From assembly GCA_043775075.1 (NCBI GenBank), contig JAYVSS010000325.1, forward strand, positions 1 through 8,879: 8,879 bases of DNA, written 5' to 3'. The DNA is from JANLQX01 sp043775075 (GTDB lineage Bacteria; Actinomycetota; Acidimicrobiia; Acidimicrobiales; JANYDT01). Shown here in pieces: positions 1 through 6,005 of this stretch. The number at the start of each line of letters is the position of its first letter. Positions within the stretch are counted from its first letter, which is position 1. The translations under genes and the position numbers were made by a program. The notes beneath the pieces were generated by a model. The model had not been told where the DNA came from. It did no database searches and saw only the letters and a program-made list of their open reading frames with translations.

Positions 1-1589
1 TCGTCACCCCTGGCTTCGTCGATATCCATACCCACTTCGACGGCCAGGCCACGTGGGACGGTGTGCTCGCACCCTCGTCGAACCACGGCGTCACCTCGAT
101 CGTGATGGGCAATTGTGGTGTCGGTTTCGCCCCCGCCAAACCGACCGAGGCCGAGCACAACTGGCTCATCGGTTTGCTCGAAGGGGTCGAGGACATTCCG
201 GGCACGGCCCTCGCTGAAGGCCTGGCGTGGGACTGGGAAACCTTCCCCGAATATCTCGATGCGCTGGGTCGTCGGACGTACACGATGGATGTCGGTACGC
301 AGGTCGCCCATGCGCCGCTGCGGGCGTACGTGATGGGCGATCGCGGCGCCGATCACGACGAATCACCGACCGTTGACGAACTCACCACGATGGCCCGTCT
401 CACGCGCGAGGCGATCGACGCTGGTGCCCTCGGATTTACCACCAGCCGTACCTATCTTCACCGCACAAAGGCGGGCAAGTTTCTTGGCACTCGCTTCTCC
501 TCGGCCGACGAGCTCCACGCGTTAGTAGGTGCACTTAGCGATACGGGAACCGGGGTGATTCAGTTGATCTCCGACGCCTACCTTTCGCTGGACGAGGACT
601 ACGTGGACGCCGAGCTTGCGCTCATGCGATCGCTTGCACGGTCCAGCGGACGCCCGCTTTCTACCACCGTGCAACAGCCCTACGCCGCCCCGGGCCGTTG
701 GCGAAAAATGTTCAGCGCGCTTGGTAACGGACAGGCCGAGGGTTTGAACATGCGGGCGCAGATTGCCCCTCGACCGATCGGGGTGTTACACGGCCTTGAG
801 GCCTCGGTGGTGCCGTTCATGCTGTGTCCGTCGTATCGCACCATCGCCGGGTTGAGCACGGCCGAACGCTGGCGGTCTCTCCAGGCCCCGGAGCGTCGAT
901 CGGCCATCCTCGGTGAGTACCGCGCGCTCGGTACCTACGACGGCATCCTCAACGATCTTGTTCATGGCCTCGACCATCTCTTCCCGATGACGGACCCGGT
1001 CGATTACGAACCGGCACCGGAAGCGTCGATCTCGGGGACGGCTAAGGCCAGAAATATGCGCGCAGATGAACTGCTCTGCGACACGCTCTTGGAAGACGAC
1101 GGCCGACGTCTCCTGTATATGCCCCTGTTCAACTACGTGGCCGGTGACCTTTCTGAGGTTCGAGAAATGCTCCTTTCCCCGGTGGCGATGATCGGTCTTT
1201 CTGATGCCGGTGCGCATTGCGGGGCGATCTGCGACGCCTCGTTCCCCACCACTGCGCTCGGGTTGTGGGCGCGCCGAACGAGGGGCGAGGGACTACCGGT
1301 CCAAACCATGGTCCACCACATCACTCAGCGCACCGCCGCCCACGTGGGGTGGCTCGATCGCGGCGTGATTGCCCCGGGCTATGTCGCCGACGCCAACGTG
1401 ATCAATATCGACGCGCTGGGGGCGGCGCCGCCTCGCATCGTGAAAGATCTACCGGCTGGTGGGCGTCGCCTCAATCAACAGGCCACCGGGTACCGCGCCA
1501 CGATCAAGGGGGGAATGGTGAGCTTCGAGGATGGACGCCATACGGGCGTGATGCCCGGCCGTCTCGTGCGGGGTCCGCAGGCCCGGTAG
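1..1589 (+). CDS. N-acyl-D-amino-acid deacylase-like amidohydrolase (5' partial)
   Basis: The reading frame is open from base 3 at the window edge, so the true start lies outside; roughly 60 N-terminal residues are probably missing, judging from where the HxH motif sits in this family. The visible 528 residues begin with a PGFVDIHTHFDG stretch: the HxH pair that binds metal in amidohydrolases (codons at 27-29 and 33-35). GNCGVGFAP follows, with the cysteine typical of D-aminoacylases (visible residue 38). Near the C-terminus SDAGAHCG (Asp codon 1203-1205) matches the conserved metal/catalytic Asp region, followed by a long PTTALGLWARRTRGEGLP segment and a closing APGYVADANVINID strand. By family it should hydrolyse an acylated amino acid or another cyclic or linear amide in the cytoplasm. 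The central strands lack the usual His ligands (see findings), so the substrate is uncertain. The flavoprotein gene follows 57 bases downstream on the same strand. An internal GTG at 63 is not the start, since the HxH motif lies upstream of it. Confidence 0.88.
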   Translation, partial: VTPGFVDIHTHFDGQATWDGVLAPSSNHGVTSIVMGNCGVGFAPAKPTEAEHNWLIGLLEGVEDIPGTALAEGLAWDWETFPEYLDALGRRTYTMDVGTQVAHAPLRAYVMGDRGADHDESPTVDELTTMARLTREAIDAGALGFTTSRTYLHRTKAGKFLGTRFSSADELHALVGALSDTGTGVIQLISDAYLSLDEDYVDAELALMRSLARSSGRPLSTTVQQPYAAPGRWRKMFSALGNGQAEGLNMRAQIAPRPIGVLHGLEASVVPFMLCPSYRTIAGLSTAERWRSLQAPERRSAILGEYRALGTYDGILNDLVHGLDHLFPMTDPVDYEPAPEASISGTAKARNMRADELLCDTLLEDDGRRLLYMPLFNYVAGDLSEVREMLLSPVAMIGLSDAGAHCGAICDASFPTTALGLWARRTRGEGLPVQTMVHHITQRTAAHVGWLDRGVIAPGYVADANVINIDALGAAPPRIVKDLPAGGRRLNQQATGYRATIKGGMVSFEDGRHTGVMPGRLVRGPQAR

Positions 1590-1631
1590 GTCTCACGTGG
1601 TGCCGGACACCGCTGCGGGTTGGGGGTCTCG

Positions 1632-1642
1632 TAGCATCGAGG
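1632..1642 (+). promoter_or_regulatory. Candidate -10 box and ribosome binding site for the flavoprotein gene
   Basis: TAGCAT at 1632-1637 fits the actinobacterial TAnnnT -10 consensus and ends 9 bases before the ATG at 1647, which would give an almost leaderless transcript. GAGG at 1639-1642 lies 4 bases before the ATG and could instead serve as a Shine-Dalgarno site on a transcript starting further upstream. No convincing -35 box is seen. This is pattern inference only. Confidence 0.3.
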
Positions 1643-1646
1643 CGCT

Positions 1647-3011
1647 ATGGCCCTCAACTTTGTCATCATCGGCGGCGGTCCAGCGGGGAACCAGGCCGCC
1701 ACCTACGCCGCCCGTCTTGGGGCCACCGTCACGGTCGTGGAGCGAGACGTGGTCGGCGGGGCCGCCCACCTGTGGGATTGCATCCCATCGAAGACGATGA
1801 TTGCCACGGGCGGAGCGATGAGCTTTGCCCGCCGTATCGAAGGCATGGGCCTTGACACGATGAAGCCTCAGATCGATCGGGACGCACTCCGGGAGCGGGT
1901 TGTAGGGATCGAAGACCGGCTGGCGTCGGCGATCACCGTTCAGCTGCAAAGCCAGGGAATTCGCATCATCAAAGGGACGGCCCGTCTCGACGGCCCCAAC
2001 GCGGTGGTGGCTGAGCTGGCGGACGGCAGCATCGAACGGCTGGCGGCCGATGCCATCTTGGTGGCCACCGGTACCCGACCGCGCATTCCGGAGTGGTGCC
2101 ATCCCGACGGTGAGCGCATCCTCACCACTCGCGATTGCTATCCCCCCAAGGAGATTCCGGAACATCTCGTCGTCGTCGGGTCGGGTGTCACGGGCGTGGA
2201 ATTCGTGCATATGTTCTCGTCGCTTGGCTCGAAAGTCACACTCGTGGTCAGCCGCCAGCAGGTTCTGCCGCAGAAAGATCCTGAAGTAGCAGCCGTCCTT
2301 GAAGCCGATTTCCTCCGGCGGGGGGTGTCGTTGTTGAAGGGGGCGCGGGCCATCTCTATCGACCGTGAAGGCGAGGAGGTAGTCGTGAAATGCGACGACG
2401 GGCGCACCGTGCGGGCCACCCATGCCGTGCTGGCCATTGGATCCGTCGCCAACACCGACGGTCTGGGCCTGGAAGCGGCCGGTGTGGTGCTTGACCGAAG
2501 TGGATACGTGACCATCGGCCAGCACTGTCAATCCAATGTGGCGCATATTTATGCAGCTGGTGATGTGTCCGGAAAGCTTCCTCTCTCCAGCGTGGCGTCG
2601 ATGCAGGGACGCAAGGTGGCCGAGCATGTGAATGGCCTCCATACCCGCCAGCACCGTCACCTGGACTACGACAAAGCAGCGAGCGCGATCTTCACCGAGC
2701 CCGAAATTGCCGACGTTGGGCTGGCCGAAGCCGACGCCTTTGCCATGGGTCGCAAGATGCGGGTCACCAAGGTTCCGTTCTCGGCGTCGGCCAAGGCCCT
2801 CATCAACAACGACGCGCGTGGTTTCGTGAAGATCATCAGCGACCCGCTTACCGGCGTGGTTCTCGGAGGTTCGATTGTTGGACGCCACGCTGCCGAACTG
2901 ATCAGCGTCATTGCTCTGGCGGTTACCGCAGGTCTCAAGGTGAGCGACATCGCAGACTCGATGATGGTGCATCCAGCGCTCTCCGAAGCACTTGCTGAAG
3001 CGGCTGAATAA
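1647..3011 (+). CDS. lpdA: LpdA-type flavoprotein disulfide reductase family protein (probable NAD(P)H:quinone reductase)
   Basis: A 454-residue FAD/NAD(P)-dependent oxidoreductase of the dihydrolipoamide dehydrogenase fold. Domains in order: an N-terminal FAD-binding GGGPAG (residues 9-14); the active-site segment GGAAHLWDCIPSK (37-49); ATGTRPR (140-146); a second dinucleotide-binding motif GSGVTG (178-183); the FAD-binding AAGD (303-306); and a C-terminal dimerisation domain ending HPALSE (H442, E447). In true lipoamide dehydrogenases the active site reads GGTCLNVGC; here the first Cys position is Ala40 and only Cys45 remains, so no redox disulfide can form. The same Cys-to-Ala change occurs in mycobacterial LpdA, which reduces quinones instead of lipoamide; the flanks (GGAA..DC.PSKT, VLPQKD, LAIGSVANT) also resemble it. 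After the second nucleotide fold the sequence reads VVSRQQ, with no acidic residue where NAD-specific enzymes usually carry one, so NADPH use is possible. No pyruvate or oxoglutarate dehydrogenase genes are nearby. The ATG at 1647 places the FAD motif at the expected distance. Confidence 0.88.
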   Translation: MALNFVIIGGGPAGNQAATYAARLGATVTVVERDVVGGAAHLWDCIPSKTMIATGGAMSFARRIEGMGLDTMKPQIDRDALRERVVGIEDRLASAITVQLQSQGIRIIKGTARLDGPNAVVAELADGSIERLAADAILVATGTRPRIPEWCHPDGERILTTRDCYPPKEIPEHLVVVGSGVTGVEFVHMFSSLGSKVTLVVSRQQVLPQKDPEVAAVLEADFLRRGVSLLKGARAISIDREGEEVVVKCDDGRTVRATHAVLAIGSVANTDGLGLEAAGVVLDRSGYVTIGQHCQSNVAHIYAAGDVSGKLPLSSVASMQGRKVAEHVNGLHTRQHRHLDYDKAASAIFTEPEIADVGLAEADAFAMGRKMRVTKVPFSASAKALINNDARGFVKIISDPLTGVVLGGSIVGRHAAELISVIALAVTAGLKVSDIADSMMVHPALSEALAEAAE

Positions 3012-3258
3012 CGTTTCGGTCGGTGGTGCACCCACCAAAAATGAACGGACATTTTGTTCCGCTTTGCCGTTCATCTCTACCGTTGCATTGCAGTGGTTGA
3101 ACGCCGTTTCAGTGGCCGGAGTTAAGCGTTTGTCGCGAGTTTTCCCCGCAATGATGCAAATGACCTATGGGCAGGAAACGTGAGACCTGCGACCATGGAC
3201 CTATTGGAATCGCAGGGAAACGATTTCTTGTAGGAAATGGACAACAACACGGGTGGAA

Positions 3259-3284
3259 CACGAGGTGCCTCTGGGCACCTCGTG
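3259..3284. terminator. Perfect 11-bp hairpin, probable bidirectional terminator
   Basis: CACGAGGTGCC at 3259-3269 and GGCACCTCGTG at 3274-3284 are exact reverse complements around a 4-base TCTG loop. The position between two convergent genes fits a terminator acting from either side. Neither side carries a strong T run; the minus-strand side is followed only by a short GT-rich stretch. The hairpin is seen directly; its role is inferred. Confidence 0.6.
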
Positions 3285-3294
3285 CCGCGTCCGG

Positions 3295-3308
3295 GGCCAG
3301 TTCTGGCC
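3295..3308. terminator. Second short hairpin just beyond the M20 stop codon
   Basis: GGCCAG (3295-3300) and CTGGCC (3303-3308) form a 6-bp stem with a 2-base loop; the flanking CCGG/GG could extend it with a bulge. It lies 6 bases beyond the M20 stop on the minus strand and next to the larger hairpin, so the two may act together to end M20 transcription. Confidence 0.35.
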
Positions 3309-3314
3309 GGTTGG

Positions 3315-4514
3315 CTAGCGCTCGCGCAGCAGGCGAGCGCGGTGCGCTGAGTCGGTCGCGAGGTCGATGCAGGTGAGCGCCATCGCCAGCGCGCCGTCTC
3401 GTACGGCGTGATCGGCCGAGGATTCGGCGCAGGCGGCGGTGAAGCCCGGTTGGTGGTTAGACGAACCGCGAGCGTCGATGCCGAGCATCGGATGAATCGA
3501 CGGGATCGTGAGGCTGACGTTGGCCATATCGGTCGATGCACTGAAAGCGTATTCACCGTCGTGGGGTTGGCCCTCAGGGCGACGCTTCTGTGGAGCGGGA
3601 AACTTTCGTCCTAACGATTCGGCGTTGGCCCGATAAAGCGCGAGCGTGTCTTCGTCGTCCAGGAACTCGGAATACGCCGGTGAGAAGTGAGTGATCTCGT
3701 GGGTGCAGCCGGTGGCCAGCGCGCCTGCGGCGAAGATGTTCTCCACCCGGGGCATCAGTTGGTTGAGTTCGGCAATCGTACGTGCACGTACGTATGTCTT
3801 GTAGATCGTGTGATCGGGCACGATGTTCGGCGCGTCGCCGCCCTTCGTCACTATGCCGTGAATCCGGTCGGTTTGTTTAATATGCTGACGTAGTAATCCA
3901 ATCCCAACTTGGGCCACGGTAATGGCGTCGGCGGCGTTGATCCCGTCCTGGGGAAATGCGCTCGCATGAGCCGTTTTTCCCCGGTACGTCACGTCAAAAT
4001 GACTGACGGAAAGGCAATGCATACGGTCTGCTTCGTGGGGTGACGGGTGGACCATCATTGAGGCGTGCATGCCGTCGAACAGGCCGGCTTCGAGCATACG
4101 AATCTTGCCGCCGCCCCCTTCCTCCGCCGGGCAGCCGTGAACGAACACGGTGATGCCGAGGTCATCGGCCAGATCGGCCAGCGTCCGGCCCGCACCCACG
4201 GCGGCGCTGGCGATGATGTTGTGACCGCAGGCGTGGCCGATGCCCGGAAGGGCGTCGTATTCAGCACAAATGCTGAGATGCAGCGGTCCGCTCCCGGCCT
4301 TCGCGACGAAGGCGGTTTCCAAACCCGCTCCGCCGAACGTGACGTCGAAACGCGAGTCGGCACTCAGAAGATCGGCCACCATGGCCGACGATCGGTGCTC
4401 CTCGTAACACGTCTCCGGGGTGGTGTGCACCTGGTGAGAGAGGGCGACCAGATCGTCGGCGAGGGAGTCGACAAGCGAAGTTGCACGGTCTTTGGCAGTA
4501 CGGGCAGCGGCCAT
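3315..4514 (-). CDS. M20 family amidohydrolase, AbgB/PM20D2-like
   Basis: A 399-residue zinc-dependent amidohydrolase of the M20 family (COG1473 type), probably cytoplasmic since no signal peptide is visible. The key segment CAEYDALPGIGHACGHN (residues 83-99) carries Asp87 and His98, and PAEEGGGGK (129-137) carries the Glu131-Glu132 pair of catalytic base and metal ligand. MMVHPSPH (His156) and a late NHQPGF supply further expected histidines. A central dimerisation domain is visible around HFDVTYRGKTAHASAFPQDGIN. The EYDALPGIGHACGHN form is typical of the AbgB/PM20D2 branch, whose members cleave aminobenzoyl-glutamate or beta-alanyl and related dipeptides, rather than indole-acetyl-amino-acid or hippurate hydrolases. 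The precise substrate cannot be read from the sequence. The gene stands alone on the minus strand, converging with the flavoprotein gene. The ATG at 4514 gives a normal N-terminus and is preceded by a good leaderless-type -10 box. Confidence 0.9.
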   Translation of the reverse strand: MAAARTAKDRATSLVDSLADDLVALSHQVHTTPETCYEEHRSSAMVADLLSADSRFDVTFGGAGLETAFVAKAGSGPLHLSICAEYDALPGIGHACGHNIIASAAVGAGRTLADLADDLGITVFVHGCPAEEGGGGKIRMLEAGLFDGMHASMMVHPSPHEADRMHCLSVSHFDVTYRGKTAHASAFPQDGINAADAITVAQVGIGLLRQHIKQTDRIHGIVTKGGDAPNIVPDHTIYKTYVRARTIAELNQLMPRVENIFAAGALATGCTHEITHFSPAYSEFLDDEDTLALYRANAESLGRKFPAPQKRRPEGQPHDGEYAFSASTDMANVSLTIPSIHPMLGIDARGSSNHQPGFTAACAESSADHAVRDGALAMALTCIDLATDSAHRARLLRER

Positions 4515-4526
4515 ACACCGAGGCTA
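4515..4526 (-). promoter_or_regulatory. Candidate leaderless promoter -10 box of the M20 gene
   Basis: On the minus strand TAGCCT (4526-4521) is followed by six bases and then the ATG at 4514. A TAnnnT box ending 6 bases before the start codon is the usual arrangement of leaderless actinobacterial transcripts, in which the start codon is the first transcribed base. No Shine-Dalgarno site stands close to the ATG; an AAGGAG-like stretch exists but about 27 bases away, too far to serve this start. A transcription start site has not been shown. Confidence 0.45.
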
Positions 4527-4550
4527 CGGCAGGTCAAGTTGCTCCTTTTC

Positions 4551-4653
4551 CGCGTCCAAGTCATTGGTCTTACGCGTCCAAGTCGGCCGTTTTGCGTTTA
4601 TTGAGGTCGTATTTTTGCCGACTTGGACGCGCATCTAGCTCGACTTGGGCGCG
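4551..4653. repeat. Symmetric four-copy repeat array with a 15-bp perfect inverted core
   Basis: Four copies of one unit are arranged around a centre at base 4602. Copies 1 and 2 read CGCGTCCAAGTC on the plus strand (4551-4562 and 4573-4584; copy 2 continues to 4587 as ...GTCGGC). Copies 3 and 4 are inverted (4617-4631, GCCGACTTGGACGCG; and 4641-4653, CGACTTGGGCGCG with one mismatch). Copies 2 and 3 form a perfect 15-bp inverted repeat around a 29-base AT-richer loop. The period is 22 bases on both sides, while the 9-base spacers are not conserved. The array lies 37 to 139 bases upstream of the M20 start and between 45 and 147 bases beyond the stop of the membrane protein gene. It could be a multi-site operator, a REP/BIME-like dispersed element, or an RNA hairpin. 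Confidence 0.85.
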
Positions 4654-4677
4654 GGCACAAATAGTCCGTGCTGCGCC
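4648..4677 (-). terminator. Imperfect hairpin after the membrane protein gene
   Basis: GGCGC (4648-4652) pairs with GCGCC (4673-4677) and GCAC (4655-4658) with GTGC (4668-4671), giving about nine pairs with a small bulge and a 9-base loop. It lies 21 bases beyond the stop of the membrane protein gene and partly overlaps the fourth repeat copy. No T run follows. A terminator role is only a possibility. Confidence 0.25.
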
Positions 4678-4697
4678 GTGTGCGCGCGGCCAGGGAC

Positions 4698-5174
4698 TCA
4701 GCCGGGGAAGTTTCGGCATTCGTCCGGAGTTGCCGCCAAAATTCGTTGCACCCGACCCATTCGGACTTTTTGGACGATCCCAACAATCGCCAGGGCCCCG
4801 AGGCCGAGAACGATGATGGCCAGCGAAACGTAGACGCCGACCGGCATATGCGAGCCTGCGACGGCGATATACAGCTCCGGCCCGATGTGGCTCACGGCGA
4901 GCATGAGTCCCCAAGGGAGGGCGCCGTGCGGGTTGCGGTCGATCAGGTTGGTCACGACGCGAGCCGCCCCCAGGGAGTGGGGCCACGCCGCCAGGATCTC
5001 GATGACAGCGAAGACGGTGATGTTCACGCCGTATTTTTCGACGGTCGCTTTCGCCACGACGACCCGTCCCAACGCCCAGACCAGGCCGAGAACGATCCAC
5101 ACCCGTTCGAACAAACGCCGACGGGTCACCTGGGCCGCCGTCGGCGTAGTCCCTCCCGCAACGCCCCACGCCAT
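4698..5174 (-). CDS. Small four-helix integral membrane protein, function unknown
   Basis: A 158-residue protein with four hydrophobic stretches long enough to cross the membrane: about residues 22-40 (after a basic TRRRLFER segment), 52-71 (containing EILAAWPHSLG), 87-107 (GLMLAVSHIGPELYIAVAG) and 111-134. A basic tail QKVRMGRVQR follows the last helix, so both ends probably face the cytoplasm. Charged and polar residues inside or next to helices (Glu59 with Trp64 and His66 near helix 2; His96, Glu100 in helix 3) may matter for function, but I do not recognise the family. The ATG at 5174 is preferred. A further ATG at 5243 would add 23 residues with no hydrophobic or conserved look and no better start signal. 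The gene is followed by the repeat array and the M20 gene on the same strand, with a gap of 183 bases that argues against tight coupling. The strong hydrophobic pattern shows that this frame is the real one among several overlapping open frames. Confidence 0.7.
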   Translation of the reverse strand: MAWGVAGGTTPTAAQVTRRRLFERVWIVLGLVWALGRVVVAKATVEKYGVNITVFAVIEILAAWPHSLGAARVVTNLIDRNPHGALPWGLMLAVSHIGPELYIAVAGSHMPVGVYVSLAIIVLGLGALAIVGIVQKVRMGRVQRILAATPDECRNFPG

Positions 5175-5397
5175 TGATCCAGTTTGCCGTGTGGCGGCTC
5201 GTCCGGGGACGGTTCTCGTGGCGACCTCCGCTCTTGCATGCATACCTGCCCATCGACTGCCACGCGGTATGCCTTGACCTCATTGGGCTCGGGGCGGGTG
5301 GGGCCTTCGGCTCATTGCTGTGCCGGCCTCGCATTGGCGGGTGGTCTGGGTGGCCGGGCCTCTTGACGGCCGGTCTCGCCCGTGTGACGATCCCGGC
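5175..5397. other. Divergent intergenic region
   Basis: These 223 bases separate the divergent membrane-protein and acetyltransferase genes and should hold both promoters. Only weak -10-like boxes are visible: CAAACT six bases before the ATG at 5174 (minus strand), and GACGAT six bases before the GTG at 5398 (plus strand). Both keep the A and final T of TAnnnT but not the first T. The open frames that cross this stretch read as low-complexity Arg/Pro/Gly shadow and I do not call a gene. Confidence 0.4.
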
Positions 5398-5923
5398 GTG
5401 GAGTTCGCGTTTCGTCCGCTCGCCCGTTCGGACTTCGATCGGCTCGCGGGCTGGCTTGCTCGGCCCCACGTGCAGGCGTGGTGGCATCATGAGTGGACGC
5501 CGGAAGCGCTGGAGGCGGACTTCGGTGAGGGGGTCGACACCGGCCGGACTGAGTACTTCGTTGTGAGTCAGAGCGGCCGACCGATGGGCTTTGTCCAGCG
5601 GTACCGCATTGGCGAGTATCCGCCATGGGTCGCCGACCTGCGACGACCCGATCCAAGCCCCGAAACGGCGGCGGGCATTGACTACTTCGTTGGGGAAGTT
5701 GATCTCGTGGGACGCGGCGTCGGCAGCGCCATGTTGCACGCGTTCATCGTCGACACGTGGCTGCAATATCCGGGCGTGGACCATTTTAGACGTGGATCCG
5801 GTGAACCCGCCGTCGTGGCGAGCGTTGGAGAAAAACGGATTCGAGCGGATCTGGGAAGGCGTTCTCGAGTCCGACGACAAGCCGGGGGTCAGCTGGGTCT
5901 TCCGTCTGCATCGCCCGGACTGA
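5398..5923 (+). pseudogene. GNAT acetyltransferase, AAC(6')-like, with a frameshift
   Basis: The first 128 or so codons from the GTG at 5398 encode a GNAT N-acetyltransferase resembling aminoglycoside 6'-N-acetyltransferases: FRPLARSDF, then WLARPHVQAWW (residues 19-29), an IDYFVGE strand (94-100) and the acetyl-CoA pyrophosphate loop GRGVGS (105-110). After YPGVDH the homologous sequence leaves this frame and continues one base ahead as DVDPVNPPSWRALEKNGFERIWEG, ending in HRPD at the TGA 5921-5923. The span is 526 bases, one more than a whole number of codons. The break lies near 5782-5788; removing one T from the TTTT run at 5784-5787 would restore GVDHLDVDPVN. Unshifted, the first frame runs on to 6159 into antisense of the carboxylase gene and makes no sense as a protein. 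It may be a decayed gene, a sequencing error in a short homopolymer or, less likely, a +1 recoding site at TTT-AGA. If intact it would acetylate an amine substrate; drug resistance cannot be claimed from sequence. Confidence 0.75.
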
Positions 5924-5957
5924 ACTGGGGCCTGCATTTTTGGGTCGCTCGGCTCAG

Positions 5958-5985
5958 CACCACGACGACGACATCGCCGGCGCCC
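5958..5985. repeat. 28-bp direct repeat, copy 1 (outside the carboxylase gene)
   Basis: This copy is identical over 28 bases to 6012-6039 and lies exactly 54 bases away in direct orientation. It sits between the acetyltransferase stop and the carboxylase stop. Read on the minus strand in the carboxylase frame beyond its stop codon it would encode GAGDVVVV again. The sequences beyond the repeat ends differ, so it is not a simple 54-bp tandem duplication. Confidence 0.9.
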
Positions 5986-6005
5986 TGTTTGATCGTGGCG
6001 GCGGG

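Larger units (their letters stand above)
3012..3314. other. Non-coding gap between convergent genes
   Basis: This 303-base stretch separates the stop of the flavoprotein gene from the stop of the M20 gene. It is less GC-rich than its neighbours and I see no credible gene in it. It holds an 8-base inverted repeat (ATGAACGG at 3041-3048, CCGTTCAT at 3067-3074, 18-base loop) shortly after the flavoprotein stop, then about 180 bases with nothing recognisable apart from a weak 5-base inverted repeat (3208-3212 and 3221-3225), then the two strong hairpins listed separately. Both flanking genes end here, so no promoter is expected. Confidence 0.6.

Noticed and set aside
1217..1855. A 212-residue plus-strand open frame spanning the end of the amidohydrolase and the start of the flavoprotein gene
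   Set aside because: It lies in a different frame from both real genes and is Arg/Gly/His-rich shadow.
1593..3074. A 493-residue open frame on the minus strand, antisense to the flavoprotein gene
   Set aside because: It reads as His/Arg/Gly-rich shadow with no recognisable motifs, while the plus strand carries a full flavoprotein with all expected motifs.
4551..4653. An integron attC site or a CRISPR array
   Set aside because: The nested inverted boxes look superficially attC-like, but the core sites (RYYYAAC/GTTRRRY) are absent and no integrase or cassette is near. The units are too short and mirrored, with 9-base spacers, for CRISPR.
4570..5937. A 455-residue open frame on the minus strand crossing the repeat array, membrane gene and acetyltransferase
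   Set aside because: It is Arg/Pro-rich low-complexity sequence and conflicts with the hydrophobic membrane protein frame and the GNAT motifs, which are clearly the coding frames.
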